Shown here piece by piece: positions 1 through 9,021 of a DNA stretch of 64,000 nucleotides. The stretch spans positions 62,001 to 126,000 of the forward strand of contig CAMYJD010000003.1 of the NCBI GenBank assembly GCA_947258655.1. The letters run 5' to 3'. The first letter of the stretch is position 1. Each line of letters begins with the position of its first letter. Source of the stretch: an uncultured Gammaproteobacteria bacterium. GTDB taxonomy: Bacteria > Pseudomonadota > Gammaproteobacteria > JAADHQ01. Made by a program: the position numbers and the translations under genes. Below the pieces are notes generated by a model. It was not told where the DNA came from and made no database searches. It was given only the letters and a program-made list of their open reading frames with translations.

Positions 1-1011
1 CAATCCGATGACGATGGCGAGGACATAAAATTCTCCTTCTGTATCCATCCTGTAGCCCCAGAATACGACCCCGATATAGACGGCGATCGCAATCATGATC
101 CCGGCTTTCGGTCCTATACGTTCGCCGAGCTTACCGTAGAGAATAGCGGCAGGAAATCCGACAAATTGGGTCACCAGGATTGCCTCAATCAAAACGTTAT
201 TCGAGAATCCAAGGTCTTTACCATATACAGATGCCATGCGCACAATCGTGTCGACGCCGTCAATATAAAGCCAGTAACCAATCAGGAACAAGAACACTAC
301 CCGCAGGTTCCTGATTTCACGGAAGGTATGTGCGAGCTGACGAAACCCCAGGATGATCATGTTTCCCTTCGCGGCCGCGACCTTGACTGGAGGTTCCTTG
401 ACCCAGATAAGCAGGGGAATGGAAAATACCAGCCACCATAGAGCGACGAGAAAAAAAGAAAACCGGACTGCCGCATCAGTGCTGACGAATCCAAAGGATT
501 CATACCACTTCACCATGAGCACACACAGTGCGAACAAAAGACCACCGCCCAGATAACCCAGGGCGTAGCCGAAGGCCGAGACGTAGTCGACTTTCTTTTC
601 CGTGGTGATGGAACCGATCAGGGAATCATAGAACGAGATGCTGCCGGAAAATCCGATAGTAGCCAATACAAACAGGAGCAAGGCCAGGCCCCAACTGCCT
701 TGCGCGACAAATTGCAGGGCGCCGGACATTACAATGCCCAGAAACGCGAACAGGAAGAGAAAGCGCTTTTTTGCACCGCCGCGATCGGCAATGGCCCCCA
801 GAATGGGCGCAATCGCGGCGACAATCAAACTGGCTATGGAGTTGGCAGTGCCCCAATACTTGGAACTTTCCAACGGTACTAATTCTGCTGCCCAATAGTC
901 CTTGAAGACCAGGGGGGCGAATACGGTCATAATGACCACGGCATAGGCCGAATTGGCCCAGTCATACAGGGCCCAGGACACGATCTGTCTTGTTCCGTGT
1001 TGTTGACTCAC
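1..1011 (-). CDS. MFS transporter, UMF1 (Atg22-like) family, partial
   Basis: Reading the minus strand from a GTG at 1011 gives an open frame that runs off the left edge, so the C-terminus is missing (337 codons visible). Near the N-terminus is SWALYDWANSAYA, the hallmark of the UMF1 branch of the major facilitator superfamily, followed by repeated hydrophobic segments and a loop IADRGGAKKR like the MFS loop 2-3 motif. The GTG overlaps the TGA of the upstream aas-like gene by four bases, which supports this start and suggests translational coupling. The substrate is unknown for most UMF1 members. In Escherichia coli the neighbour of aas is the lysophospholipid flippase lplT, so a lipid-related substrate is an inference from context only. 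Confidence 0.85.
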   Translation of the reverse strand, partial: MSQQHGTRQIVSWALYDWANSAYAVVIMTVFAPLVFKDYWAAELVPLESSKYWGTANSIASLIVAAIAPILGAIADRGGAKKRFLFLFAFLGIVMSGALQFVAQGSWGLALLLFVLATIGFSGSISFYDSLIGSITTEKKVDYVSAFGYALGYLGGGLLFALCVLMVKWYESFGFVSTDAAVRFSFFLVALWWLVFSIPLLIWVKEPPVKVAAAKGNMIILGFRQLAHTFREIRNLRVVFLFLIGYWLYIDGVDTIVRMASVYGKDLGFSNNVLIEAILVTQFVGFPAAILYGKLGERIGPKAGIMIAIAVYIGVVFWGYRMDTEGEFYVLAIVIGL

Positions 1012-3164
1012 TGTTCGGCCACAACTTCTTCCTGCAGGGTGACATAATCGATCTTGCCACTCGGTAACAGCGGCAGATTTTTGATGATCTCTATCTTTTT
1101 GGGGATATGCAGATCACTCAAGCCCTCGTGCCTGAACCGGGCAGCCAGTTCCTTACGCCTGGCATCCTGATATTCCGTATACATGACAATCTGCTCACCC
1201 TTGGCGCGATCTGGCAGCGTGATAACGGCATGCATATATTCCGGCCAGGTCTTTGCCACCATGTTTTCAATGGCAGCCAGGGATATCATTTCTCCGCCAA
1301 TCTTGGCGAAACGCTTTGCCCGCCCACGAATATAAACATAACCGTCCTCATCGACATCAACGATATCTCCGGTATCATACCACCCGGGGCCGAACTCGGG
1401 CGTTGACGGCGGCCTGATTTCACCCGGATGCTCCGGCAACAGATAACCCTTCATGACATTTGGCCCCTTGATCTGCAGACGCTTGCCATTTTTTATTCCC
1501 GCCACATCAACAAGACGATACTCTATACCCGGGACAAAATGGCCAACGCTACCCTTGCGATAAGTCAGATCGGTGTTGGCAGCCAGCACCGGAGAGGTTT
1601 CGGTAACACCATAACCTTCCAGAATACGCAGGCCGAATTTTTCCATCCATAGGGTTTCGGTTTGTTCTTTCAGTGGCTCGGCGCCCGCAAACACATGGCG
1701 CAATGAATGAAAATCGTAGGGGTGGGCCTGATGACCATATCCATTCAGAAAGGTACTGGTCGCAAAGATAATGCTGGTATCGGTTTCATAGATCAACTCG
1801 GGGATGATTTTATAATGTAACGGCGAGGGATACTGCATGAAGCGGACACCCTGCTCCAATGGCAGGATGGTCCCGGCCGTCAAACCGAAAGAATGGAAAA
1901 TGGGCAGGAAATTCAGTAGCACATCCTTATGGCTCAGGTCGAGAATGCAGTGGGTCTGCCAGCAATTCGCGAGCAGGTTTTTATGACTGAGCGCTACCCC
2001 TTTTGGCAAACCTTCCGAGCCCGATGTGAACAGGATAATCGCAGTATCATCCGCAGACATCGATTGCTCATGTCGCTTGTAATAACTCCCGGCAAACAAC
2101 GAAAGCAGGTATGCACCGAGCTTGTCCATCAGACCAATTTCCCCGGCGATGTCCTCGACATAACGGATTTCGGTATGCTCGCTGATGACCTTTAACAGCT
2201 CCTCGAAACCACCCTCTTTTATAAAGGCGTGTGATGTATATACCACTCTGATATCGGCATTGGCGATACAACTCAGCAGGGCCTTCTTGCCTGCGCCATA
2301 ATTCAACATCGCCGGATAGCGACCGCTGATATGCAATGCGTAGATCATGACCGTGGCGATCACGGTATTCGGCAGGAACATGCCAACCGCGCGGTTCGGG
2401 CCGCTTTTCTTGCGCAGGTATCTCCCAAGCAGGATAATACGCATAAGCAATTGTCGGTAGTTCAGCGGTTTGCGCTTGATATCCTCGATAATGACATGGC
2501 CCGCACCATGTATCCTTTTTGCTCTGAGCAGAGAGCGGAACAGCGTGGTATCGTAGCTTCCGGCCTGGAATTTCGCCTCGCGCATCAATGCGCTCAGATA
2601 TTCAACCGCGGCCTCGCGACGCCTCTGCCCGCTGCATCCTTCGGGCAAATGCATTTTTCTGCCGGGCAGCACGGTCAGGGTAATGCGCGGAAACAGACGA
2701 CGCTTGACCAATCCCCGCAAGCGGGTAAAAAAGGTAAACTGACTGCCATCTATATGCACCGGCACGATTGTTGCGTCTGTCTTGTCGATAACCATCCCGG
2801 TCGACTGATATATCTTCATCAACGAGTTGTTGGTCGACAGACGCCCCTCAGGAAACAACAGGACCTTGTTGTCATGCAGCAGATAATCAATCAGTGTTTT
2901 CACTGACAGGGGATTGCGTGTATCGATGACACAGTAATTGAGCATATGCACAAAGGGCCTGGCCCACCATCGGCTAGCTGCCGTCCTGTCAATAGCATAG
3001 GCAAGCTCCGGGGAGATAAACAGTTTTATTATCAGCGCATCCAACAAGGAGGGATGATTGGCAATGACCAGCACCCTGTTACCCGCCTCATGAAAATGAC
3101 GAAGCCCTCTGACCTGGACGCGAAAGACCAGTTTCAGAATGATCTTGAAAATGCTATTTAACAT
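1008..3164 (-). CDS. aas: Aas-like bifunctional acyltransferase / acyl-ACP synthetase
   Basis: 718 residues, close to E. coli Aas (719). The N-terminal PlsC-type acyltransferase domain shows the HX4D motif in NHPSLLD (His37, Asp42) and FPEGRLS near residue 105. The rest is an AMP-forming adenylation domain with FTSGSEGLPKG (P-loop-like), EGYGVTETSP, YDTGDIVDVDEDG and the C-terminal lysine motif PLLPSGKIDY. The family activates fatty acids to acyl-ACP and re-acylates lysophospholipids (mainly lyso-PE) at the inner membrane. Its stop overlaps the start of the downstream MFS gene by four bases, so the two are probably one transcription unit. The synthetase substrate could differ from Aas, but the two-domain architecture and length argue for this assignment. 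Confidence 0.88.
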   Translation of the reverse strand: MLNSIFKIILKLVFRVQVRGLRHFHEAGNRVLVIANHPSLLDALIIKLFISPELAYAIDRTAASRWWARPFVHMLNYCVIDTRNPLSVKTLIDYLLHDNKVLLFPEGRLSTNNSLMKIYQSTGMVIDKTDATIVPVHIDGSQFTFFTRLRGLVKRRLFPRITLTVLPGRKMHLPEGCSGQRRREAAVEYLSALMREAKFQAGSYDTTLFRSLLRAKRIHGAGHVIIEDIKRKPLNYRQLLMRIILLGRYLRKKSGPNRAVGMFLPNTVIATVMIYALHISGRYPAMLNYGAGKKALLSCIANADIRVVYTSHAFIKEGGFEELLKVISEHTEIRYVEDIAGEIGLMDKLGAYLLSLFAGSYYKRHEQSMSADDTAIILFTSGSEGLPKGVALSHKNLLANCWQTHCILDLSHKDVLLNFLPIFHSFGLTAGTILPLEQGVRFMQYPSPLHYKIIPELIYETDTSIIFATSTFLNGYGHQAHPYDFHSLRHVFAGAEPLKEQTETLWMEKFGLRILEGYGVTETSPVLAANTDLTYRKGSVGHFVPGIEYRLVDVAGIKNGKRLQIKGPNVMKGYLLPEHPGEIRPPSTPEFGPGWYDTGDIVDVDEDGYVYIRGRAKRFAKIGGEMISLAAIENMVAKTWPEYMHAVITLPDRAKGEQIVMYTEYQDARRKELAARFRHEGLSDLHIPKKIEIIKNLPLLPSGKIDYVTLQEEVVAEQ

Positions 3165-3366
3165 ATTGACATGAATTACAGGTCCTCGCCACGATTGTAG
3201 TGTGCAGAGAAGCCATATTTTTATAGTAATATTTTAACTGTTTAGAGTACCAAGAATCATGCTGTTTGCAAACTGTTTAGAAAAATGGATATAGCAGCAT
3301 GATCATATTTTTAACACAGATCATGCCAGCCCAGCGATGTGATTTTCACAAACATTTCCAGGTGCG
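3165..3366. other. AT-rich gap with a direct and an inverted repeat
   Basis: The 202-base gap between the MCE gene and aas has no convincing ORF. AACTGTTTAGA occurs twice (3236-3246 and 3271-3281), 35 bases apart, and ATCATGCTG at 3256-3264 pairs with CAGCATGAT at 3295-3303 around a 30-base loop. These could be operator half-sites for the aas promoter or part of a 3' hairpin of the MCE operon. No T-tract follows, so an intrinsic terminator is not supported. Confidence 0.4.
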
Positions 3367-4380
3367 TCATTGTGTCGCAGGTACTGGTCTATCTGGTTCT
3401 GTCAAAGGATGGACGCTCGGGAAATAAGGCTTTTTCTGTTCCCCGGGTCCTCCCAGGAGCCAATGGTTTTGCAGGCGTTCGCTCAAGTCATTTGCGCGTT
3501 CTATCAGGATTCGACTTTCAGAAAACAGTGCAGGAATATGCTCGCTTCCGGAGTCCATCTGGGTGATCAGATGATCCAGTTGTTCGACCACGCCTCCTAA
3601 CTCTGACAGCAATGCATTCAATTGTTCCGATGCTTTCCTGGCATTGCTGGTACTCGCTCTGATATCAGGCGCAGATGCATCCACCACACCCTGCACACTA
3701 TGACCTGCTTCGGTCCAAGCCTGAAAACCGCTCCGTGCAGACGCCGCAGCCGTGGAAACGGCCTTGACCGCGTCACGCAGGTCCTCGGTAATCGCAGAAA
3801 GGTTTTTAAGTGTTGCAGTTATAACATTCTCACTTTCACCGATCGCGCGACTGATATCAGAGAGATTGGCCAGAATCGACTTGACGTTATCCGCCATCTT
3901 GTTCAGCTCGACGTCACTGAATGTCTCTGCCAGCTCCAGTGGTTCCAACGCCGTAATCAGGGAACCTTGCTCGAGAACTTCGCCTGAAGTCTCGCCAGGT
4001 ATAAGATGCAAACCGGTCCAGCCAATTAACGCACCCAGCCCAAACGAGGATGCTACACGCAAACGGCTACCCTGCGTAATAAATTCCCGATATTCATCAG
4101 AAATGACAATATCCACGCGTACGTTACCGTCCTTACGTAGCGTGACGCTGTCAATCTGCCCGATAGGTATGCCCGCCAGACGCACGTCAGTACCGCGGAC
4201 AATATTGTGGGCCTGATTGAGGACCGTATAGTAATTAACACGGCTGACGCCCGGGCCAATTTCCTGATAACGCAGAACTATTGCAGCAATTATCACGGTT
4301 ATCACAGCAAGCACGATTAATCCGACCAGACGGTCAATATAGGTAATCTGATAAGGCTGCCTGTCTCTATTATTCGTCAT
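3367..4380 (-). CDS. MCE/MlaD-family lipid-transport protein
   Basis: 337 residues. There is one N-terminal membrane anchor (about residues 18-42), then an MCE domain recognisable from the pattern VRLAGIPIGQIDSVTL and the region ending GLHLIPG. A long helical C-terminal half (about 150-320) contains heptad-like stretches. MCE proteins form periplasmic hexamers that shuttle phospholipids or other hydrophobic molecules between membranes as the substrate-binding part of an ABC system. The start ATG overlaps the stop of the ABC-protein gene by four bases (4377-4380), making it the last gene of a lipoprotein-permease-ABC-MCE operon. The longer C-terminus is more like the single-MCE proteins with coiled-coil tails (PqiB/YebT or organic-solvent-tolerance type) than E. 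coli MlaD (183 residues). The exact substrate is not known. Confidence 0.88.
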   Translation of the reverse strand: MTNNRDRQPYQITYIDRLVGLIVLAVITVIIAAIVLRYQEIGPGVSRVNYYTVLNQAHNIVRGTDVRLAGIPIGQIDSVTLRKDGNVRVDIVISDEYREFITQGSRLRVASSFGLGALIGWTGLHLIPGETSGEVLEQGSLITALEPLELAETFSDVELNKMADNVKSILANLSDISRAIGESENVITATLKNLSAITEDLRDAVKAVSTAAASARSGFQAWTEAGHSVQGVVDASAPDIRASTSNARKASEQLNALLSELGGVVEQLDHLITQMDSGSEHIPALFSESRILIERANDLSERLQNHWLLGGPGEQKKPYFPSVHPLTEPDRPVPATQ

Positions 4381-5048
4381 GACAGCGTAGATTGCTCCAT
4401 ACCATTTTCACTAAGCTCATAAGCAATTGTTGCCAGCTCCGATAGCTGGTGCTGCCGGGTGGTCATAACCAGCGCAAAACGCTCCTCTGCCTGATAACTA
4501 CTTATGGCATCGATCACAGTTTGTTTATAATGCAGTGGCATGCCATCAAGAATAGCATCAATTAGAATCAGACGGGGACGACAGATCAAAGCACGTGCCA
4601 GATTGACCAGACGTGCCTGGGCGATATTCAGGTCATCAGGAACAAGCTCGAGCAGATCGTGGATACCCAGGACTGTCGCGATACGACTGACGTTTGCAGC
4701 CAGTTCCTTACGACTGAAATTATAATGATAGGCCAGCGGCAGGGCAATGTTATCAGTCACATTCAATAGACTTATTAGACCTCCGTGCCGATAGACAAAG
4801 CCAATCTGCTCGCGCATTCTGGACAACTCCCTGGAGGGGTGCGTAGCGGTCAGGTCCTTGCCTTGAAAAATCAATTTGCCAGTCACATCGCTCACCATAC
4901 CTGCCAGGGCCTGTAACAGGCAGGTACCCAGCAACAGTACTCCAGAATTGATAACAACACAGTCTCCTTCATCAACATTGAACGATATGTTGTTAATGAC
5001 TGTTTCAGAGTCACAGGGTATATGTAAGTCCTGTACGCTTAGAATCAT
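4377..5048 (-). CDS. MlaF-like ABC protein with degenerate ATPase motifs
   Basis: 223 residues from the ATG at 5048, which forms a TAATG overlap with the permease stop; a longer upstream reading would run through the permease gene. The overall fold pattern of an MCE-type ABC ATPase is clear, but the catalytic elements are not. The Walker A region around residues 34-50 lacks GxGKST (the lysine position aligns with Gly41). The Q-loop glutamine is Arg87, the signature LSGGQ reads LNIAQ (140-144), and Walker B keeps Asp164 but has Ala165 for the catalytic Glu. The H-loop His is Thr197. The frame is intact and fully coupled to its neighbours, so this is not a simple pseudogene. It probably binds the permease without hydrolysing ATP, or dimerises with an ATPase encoded elsewhere. 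Confidence 0.85.
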   Translation of the reverse strand: MILSVQDLHIPCDSETVINNISFNVDEGDCVVINSGVLLLGTCLLQALAGMVSDVTGKLIFQGKDLTATHPSRELSRMREQIGFVYRHGGLISLLNVTDNIALPLAYHYNFSRKELAANVSRIATVLGIHDLLELVPDDLNIAQARLVNLARALICRPRLILIDAILDGMPLHYKQTVIDAISSYQAEERFALVMTTRQHQLSELATIAYELSENGMEQSTLS

Positions 5049-5833
5049 TATTGGTATGCCAATATCGATATTATTATATTGACAAACAGCACCAATACCA
5101 ATGCCCGGGTCGTCGCGATAGACATTCCACGCGCGACCCGTGTCAGGCGGGCCTCGATTGTCGAACCATAATGTAGTGCATACAAACCAATAATCAGTCC
5201 ACTGACAACACATTTGATCACAATAACGAGGATTTCATTAAGTTGCACGCGTGTAAGGATATTATCAATCAGTAGCGCCGCACCGATCCCCGGGTCCAGT
5301 AGCCACAAGGTTATAAATGCTGCACTCATACTGAAGAACAGGAAGTAGATCAACATCAGCAACATCGAGATCGGAAACGCAAAAAATACCGGCACCAGAA
5401 ACAGGTGCACAGGATCAATGCCCAGTGTTTTGGCAATATCAAACTCTCCAGACATTTTTAGATAGCCAATCTTTGCGGTGACCGCAGTCCCGGAGCGCAC
5501 AATTGCTATCAGTGCACACATAATGGGGGCAAGCTCGCGAATGATAACAACAACGAACAGCTCCGCAAATACTGACACAGTCTGCTCACCCGGCGAAATT
5601 TCAGGAAGTTTGAATACCAGTAGCGAGCCTATCAATATGGAGATGACGGCGGTGACATAAAAACCCTGCACTCCAGTATAGTAGATTTGCAGCCTGTACA
5701 GTTTGTAGAAAACCAGCCTGCGACTGCTATGCGCGATAGAGAGTCTGGATGATATCAGCAGTGATAGCAGCCCCAGCATATCACCACTGCGTTTCAGCGT
5801 CTGGAGTACATGCCTGCCTATCGCTTCCAGCAT
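5048..5833 (-). CDS. MlaE-family ABC transporter permease
   Basis: 261 residues with five to six strongly hydrophobic segments and the conserved MlaE/Ttg2B block IRELAPIMCALIAIVRSGTA followed by TAKIG, the coupling-helix region that contacts the ATPase. The family forms the inner-membrane channel of MCE lipid transporters. It overlaps the downstream ABC gene by one base (TAATG) and begins four bases after the upstream lipoprotein gene, so the operon order is lipoprotein, permease, ABC protein, MCE protein. The region that normally contacts MlaF is conserved here even though the partner ATPase encoded next door is degenerate. Confidence 0.9.
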   Translation of the reverse strand: MLEAIGRHVLQTLKRSGDMLGLLSLLISSRLSIAHSSRRLVFYKLYRLQIYYTGVQGFYVTAVISILIGSLLVFKLPEISPGEQTVSVFAELFVVVIIRELAPIMCALIAIVRSGTAVTAKIGYLKMSGEFDIAKTLGIDPVHLFLVPVFFAFPISMLLMLIYFLFFSMSAAFITLWLLDPGIGAALLIDNILTRVQLNEILVIVIKCVVSGLIIGLYALHYGSTIEARLTRVARGMSIATTRALVLVLFVNIIISILAYQ

Positions 5834-5837
5834 AATC

Positions 5838-6626
5838 CTAGAGCCTGCTCAGCTCTGCCTCTATTGCTTGCGCCCTGACGTTATCACCCAGCGAAATAAT
5901 AACTGCGAGCGCGCGCTTATAGTATTGCCTGGCCACAGCCAGGTGTCCGTTTTCTATATTAATTTGCGCCAGCAGATGCAATGCATTCGCGATTCCGCGA
6001 TGATGGTCAATCTTCTTGAACAATTCCAGGGCAGTCTCTGCCGCATCCAGATGGCGACGCTTGCTAGCATATTCATACAATACATAGGCAAAGTCCTCGG
6101 GGGCATCATCAGCCTGATCTATTTTTGTCTCAATCAGCCGGTATGCTTCATCCACTCTGTTCAGGTAGGTGAGTACAACGGCCCGCTGAATAGGGCCTGG
6201 AGATATTTTCAGCGTCTTCTCGAAATCTGCCTGTCGACCTGTCAACCTGGCTTCAAGTAAATAGCTGTCATAGAGATATTCAGGCGCCTGTAGCATTTCC
6301 GCAATCGCTTTTGCCTGTGCCAGGTTTCGGCGCGCGTAATCTGTTTCCCCTGTTCTGATATAGATGCGCACCAGTTTCAGATGGCAGCGAAGCTGGCCCT
6401 CGCGCTCGTCAACCAACGAATACAGATGCAATGCACGCTGCAGGTCGGCAAGTGCCTGCTGCGGTGAGGTGTAAACTGTTTGCGCACTGACCCTGGCCTC
6501 CAGTTTACGCGCATGCTGTAATGAAGGCGGTTCCGAAGATGTGGGCGGTGCGGCGCAGGCCACAATACATGGCACAAGTACAGCTGTCAGTGCACCCCGA
6601 ATATGCCGTATCAACATTGCCAGCAT
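5838..6626 (-). CDS. TPR-like lipoprotein of the MCE operon
   Basis: 262 residues. The N-terminus is a lipoprotein signal (hydrophobic stretch about 10-23 with IVACAAP, lipidation Cys at about 24). The mature part is almost all helical, with TPR-like repeats: ALADLQRALHLYS, ARRNLAQAKAIAEML, AAETALELFKKI and ARQYYKRALAVI. It is the first gene of the MCE operon and probably a periplasmic or outer-membrane scaffold for the transporter. It takes the place where Mla systems usually carry MlaC or a STAS protein. The function is not established by sequence. Confidence 0.75.
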   Translation of the reverse strand: MLAMLIRHIRGALTAVLVPCIVACAAPPTSSEPPSLQHARKLEARVSAQTVYTSPQQALADLQRALHLYSLVDEREGQLRCHLKLVRIYIRTGETDYARRNLAQAKAIAEMLQAPEYLYDSYLLEARLTGRQADFEKTLKISPGPIQRAVVLTYLNRVDEAYRLIETKIDQADDAPEDFAYVLYEYASKRRHLDAAETALELFKKIDHHRGIANALHLLAQINIENGHLAVARQYYKRALAVIISLGDNVRAQAIEAELSRL

Positions 6627-6871
6627 CCGCTTAATCCGCCTCCTCTAGCGCCTGTACGCGAATCAATAATTAAGTTTTCTTATCCTGGTTCGGGCATCGA
6701 AAGTCTATTTGCATTGATTATCTACTCAATCGTGGTCCAGGCATAACCATGATTCATACATAGTGCTTGAATATGACACGCAGGTAAAGAGATTTTAGAC
6801 TGGCAAACACATAAAACAAGCCGGGATATGCCTGGTAATGTCAGCGCTCACCTGGCCGTCTGCCTGAATTT

Positions 6872-8461
6872 TCAGGATGGTATCCCGTGCTCACGCGTCG
6901 CATGGAATTCTATGTCAGGCCAACGTTCCATGGCCAGCTCAAGATTGACGCGCGTGGGAGCGATATAAGTAAGGCTGCCTCCACTGTCGATGGCAAGGTT
7001 ATCGGCCACCTTGTTACGGAATTCCTGCATTTTTTTCTCGTCTGCCGATGTCACCCAACGCGCAGTAACCACGTTCACATTTTCAAAGGAGCATTCAACA
7101 TTATATTCTTCCTTCAATCTGAACGCGACAACATCGAACTGCAAAACACCCACCGCACCGAGAATCAGGTCATTCTTGTTCAATGGCCTGAATAATTGTG
7201 AGGCTCCCTCTTCACATAACTCAATCAGGCCTTTCTGCAGGGCCTTCATACGCAACGGGTCTCTGAGCACGACCCGACGAAACAGTTCCGGGGCAAAATT
7301 GGGTATTCCGGTAAACTGCAGATCCTCACCCTGAGTAAAGGTGTCGCCAATGCGGATCGTACCGTGGTTATGCAGACCAATAATATCGCCGGCATGGGCC
7401 TCCTCCAGCTGGCCGCGCTCACCGGCCAAAAAGGTAATCGCATTACTGATTTTGACATCACGGCCGATACGTACATGGCGCAGTTTCATACCATTGACAA
7501 AGTGCCCGGAACAGATACGCATAAAGGCTATACGGTCACGATGTTGAGGATCCATATTAGCCTGTATCTTGAATACGAAGCCGCTCAGTTTATCTTCCGT
7601 TGGTTCGACAGCCCTGCTGATTGCCGCATGCGCCTGGGGTGACGGGGCGTATTCAACAAAGGCCTCAAGCAATTCCTGCACGCCAAAGTTATTGATCGCG
7701 GAACCAAAGAAAACCGGGGTCAGCTCACCGGCCAGATAGGCATCCAGGTCAAACTCATGACTGGCACCCTGCACCAACTCAATCTCTTCACGCAATTCCT
7801 GCGCCTGCAAACCGAGGAGCTCATCCAGACGTGGACTATCCAGACCTTCTATAATCTCTCCTTGCTGTATTTTTCCACCGTGCGTTGCGCTATAAAGATG
7901 AATGCGGTTTTCCTTGATATTAAACACGCCCTTGAAAGACTTGCCCATGCCGATCGGCCAGGTTATTGGTGCACACTTTATATCAAGCACACTCTCGACC
8001 TCATCGAGCAGGTCAATAGGATCCCGACCCTCGCGATCGAGCTTGTTGATAAAGGTAATAATCGGTGTCGTCCGCAGGCGACAAACACCCATCAGCTTGA
8101 TCGTGCGATCCTCGACGCCCTTGGCGCAATCGATGACCATCAATGCGGAATCAACCGCCGTCAAGGTGCGATAGGTATCTTCGGAAAAGTCCTCATGCCC
8201 CGGTGTATCGAGGAGGTTCATGATGCGTCCCTGAAAAGGAAACTGCATCACCGATGAGGTCACCGATATGCCACGTTCCTTTTCCATTTCCATCCAGTCG
8301 GAGGTCGCATGGCGATCAGACTTGCGCCCCTTGACGGTACCGGATTGCTGGATAACGCGTCCGAATAACAGTAGTTTTTCGGTCAATGTCGTCTTACCCG
8401 CATCCGGATGCGAAATAATGGCAAAGGTTCGACGCTGCTTGATGGCTTCCTGGTTGGACAT
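6872..8461 (-). CDS. prfC: Peptide chain release factor 3
   Basis: 529 residues from the ATG at 8461, the same length as E. coli RF3. An in-frame GTG two codons upstream is less likely because the family begins at this Met and AAAGAA lies just ahead. GTPase motifs are present: HPDAGKTT (residues 18-25), the switch region [17 protein letters not shown] and [11 protein letters not shown]3 is a translational GTPase that removes RF1/RF2 from the ribosome after peptide release. It follows rimI on the same strand with a gap of about 95 bases and may have its own promoter. Confidence 0.97.
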   Translation of the reverse strand: MSNQEAIKQRRTFAIISHPDAGKTTLTEKLLLFGRVIQQSGTVKGRKSDRHATSDWMEMEKERGISVTSSVMQFPFQGRIMNLLDTPGHEDFSEDTYRTLTAVDSALMVIDCAKGVEDRTIKLMGVCRLRTTPIITFINKLDREGRDPIDLLDEVESVLDIKCAPITWPIGMGKSFKGVFNIKENRIHLYSATHGGKIQQGEIIEGLDSPRLDELLGLQAQELREEIELVQGASHEFDLDAYLAGELTPVFFGSAINNFGVQELLEAFVEYAPSPQAHAAISRAVEPTEDKLSGFVFKIQANMDPQHRDRIAFMRICSGHFVNGMKLRHVRIGRDVKISNAITFLAGERGQLEEAHAGDIIGLHNHGTIRIGDTFTQGEDLQFTGIPNFAPELFRRVVLRDPLRMKALQKGLIELCEEGASQLFRPLNKNDLILGAVGVLQFDVVAFRLKEEYNVECSFENVNVVTARWVTSADEKKMQEFRNKVADNLAIDSGGSLTYIAPTRVNLELAMERWPDIEFHATREHGIPS

Positions 8462-8556
8462 GATCACGGTTCTTTACGCTTGAAAACGCGTTATTCTACC
8501 CCAGAACGGGATCGTTTGCAGTCTGGCCGCCCTTGTAATGAACACGCAATTGCACG

Positions 8557-9021
8557 TCACAGATTCAATGCCAGGATAAGGGCATCCTCGCGTCCATTAT
8601 GACTCGGGTAATAATGCCTGCGCGTACCAACCTCGCAAAAACCCATATCATGATACAATGCGAGCGCTACCTTGTTCGAAGGACGCACCTCCAACAGAAT
8701 GATTTCGGCGCGCATACGCCTGGCCGCGTCGATCAGGTGGTTCACCAGCAAACGACCGAAGCCGCTACCCTGGGAAAGCGGGTGTACACAAACATTAAGA
8801 ATATGTGCCTCGCCGACGGCTGCGGACATGACCGCATAACCATGAATGATCCCCTCCTGTTCAAGCACCTGGCAATGATAGCCGACGCGCATACAATCCT
8901 TGAAAATGCCCAGGGTCCAGGGATGGCTGTACGCCGCTTCCTCGATATTGATGACCGAATCAAGATCATCCTCAAGCATGGTACGTAGTTTCATGCTACC
9001 TGGACTAAGGATGGCGCTCAT
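8557..9021 (-). CDS. rimI: Ribosomal protein S18-alanine N-acetyltransferase
   Basis: 154 residues from the ATG at 9021, which overlaps the TGA of the uracil-DNA glycosylase gene by four bases; this decides the start against a much longer reading through that gene. It is a GNAT fold with the acetyl-CoA binding motif QGSGFGRLLVNHLI and the RimI-type block LEVRPSNKVALALYHDMGFCEVG. RimI acetylates the N-terminal alanine of ribosomal protein S18. Coupling to a family-4 glycosylase gene is seen in other gammaproteobacteria. Confidence 0.92.
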   Translation of the reverse strand: MSAILSPGSMKLRTMLEDDLDSVINIEEAAYSHPWTLGIFKDCMRVGYHCQVLEQEGIIHGYAVMSAAVGEAHILNVCVHPLSQGSGFGRLLVNHLIDAARRMRAEIILLEVRPSNKVALALYHDMGFCEVGTRRHYYPSHNGREDALILALNL

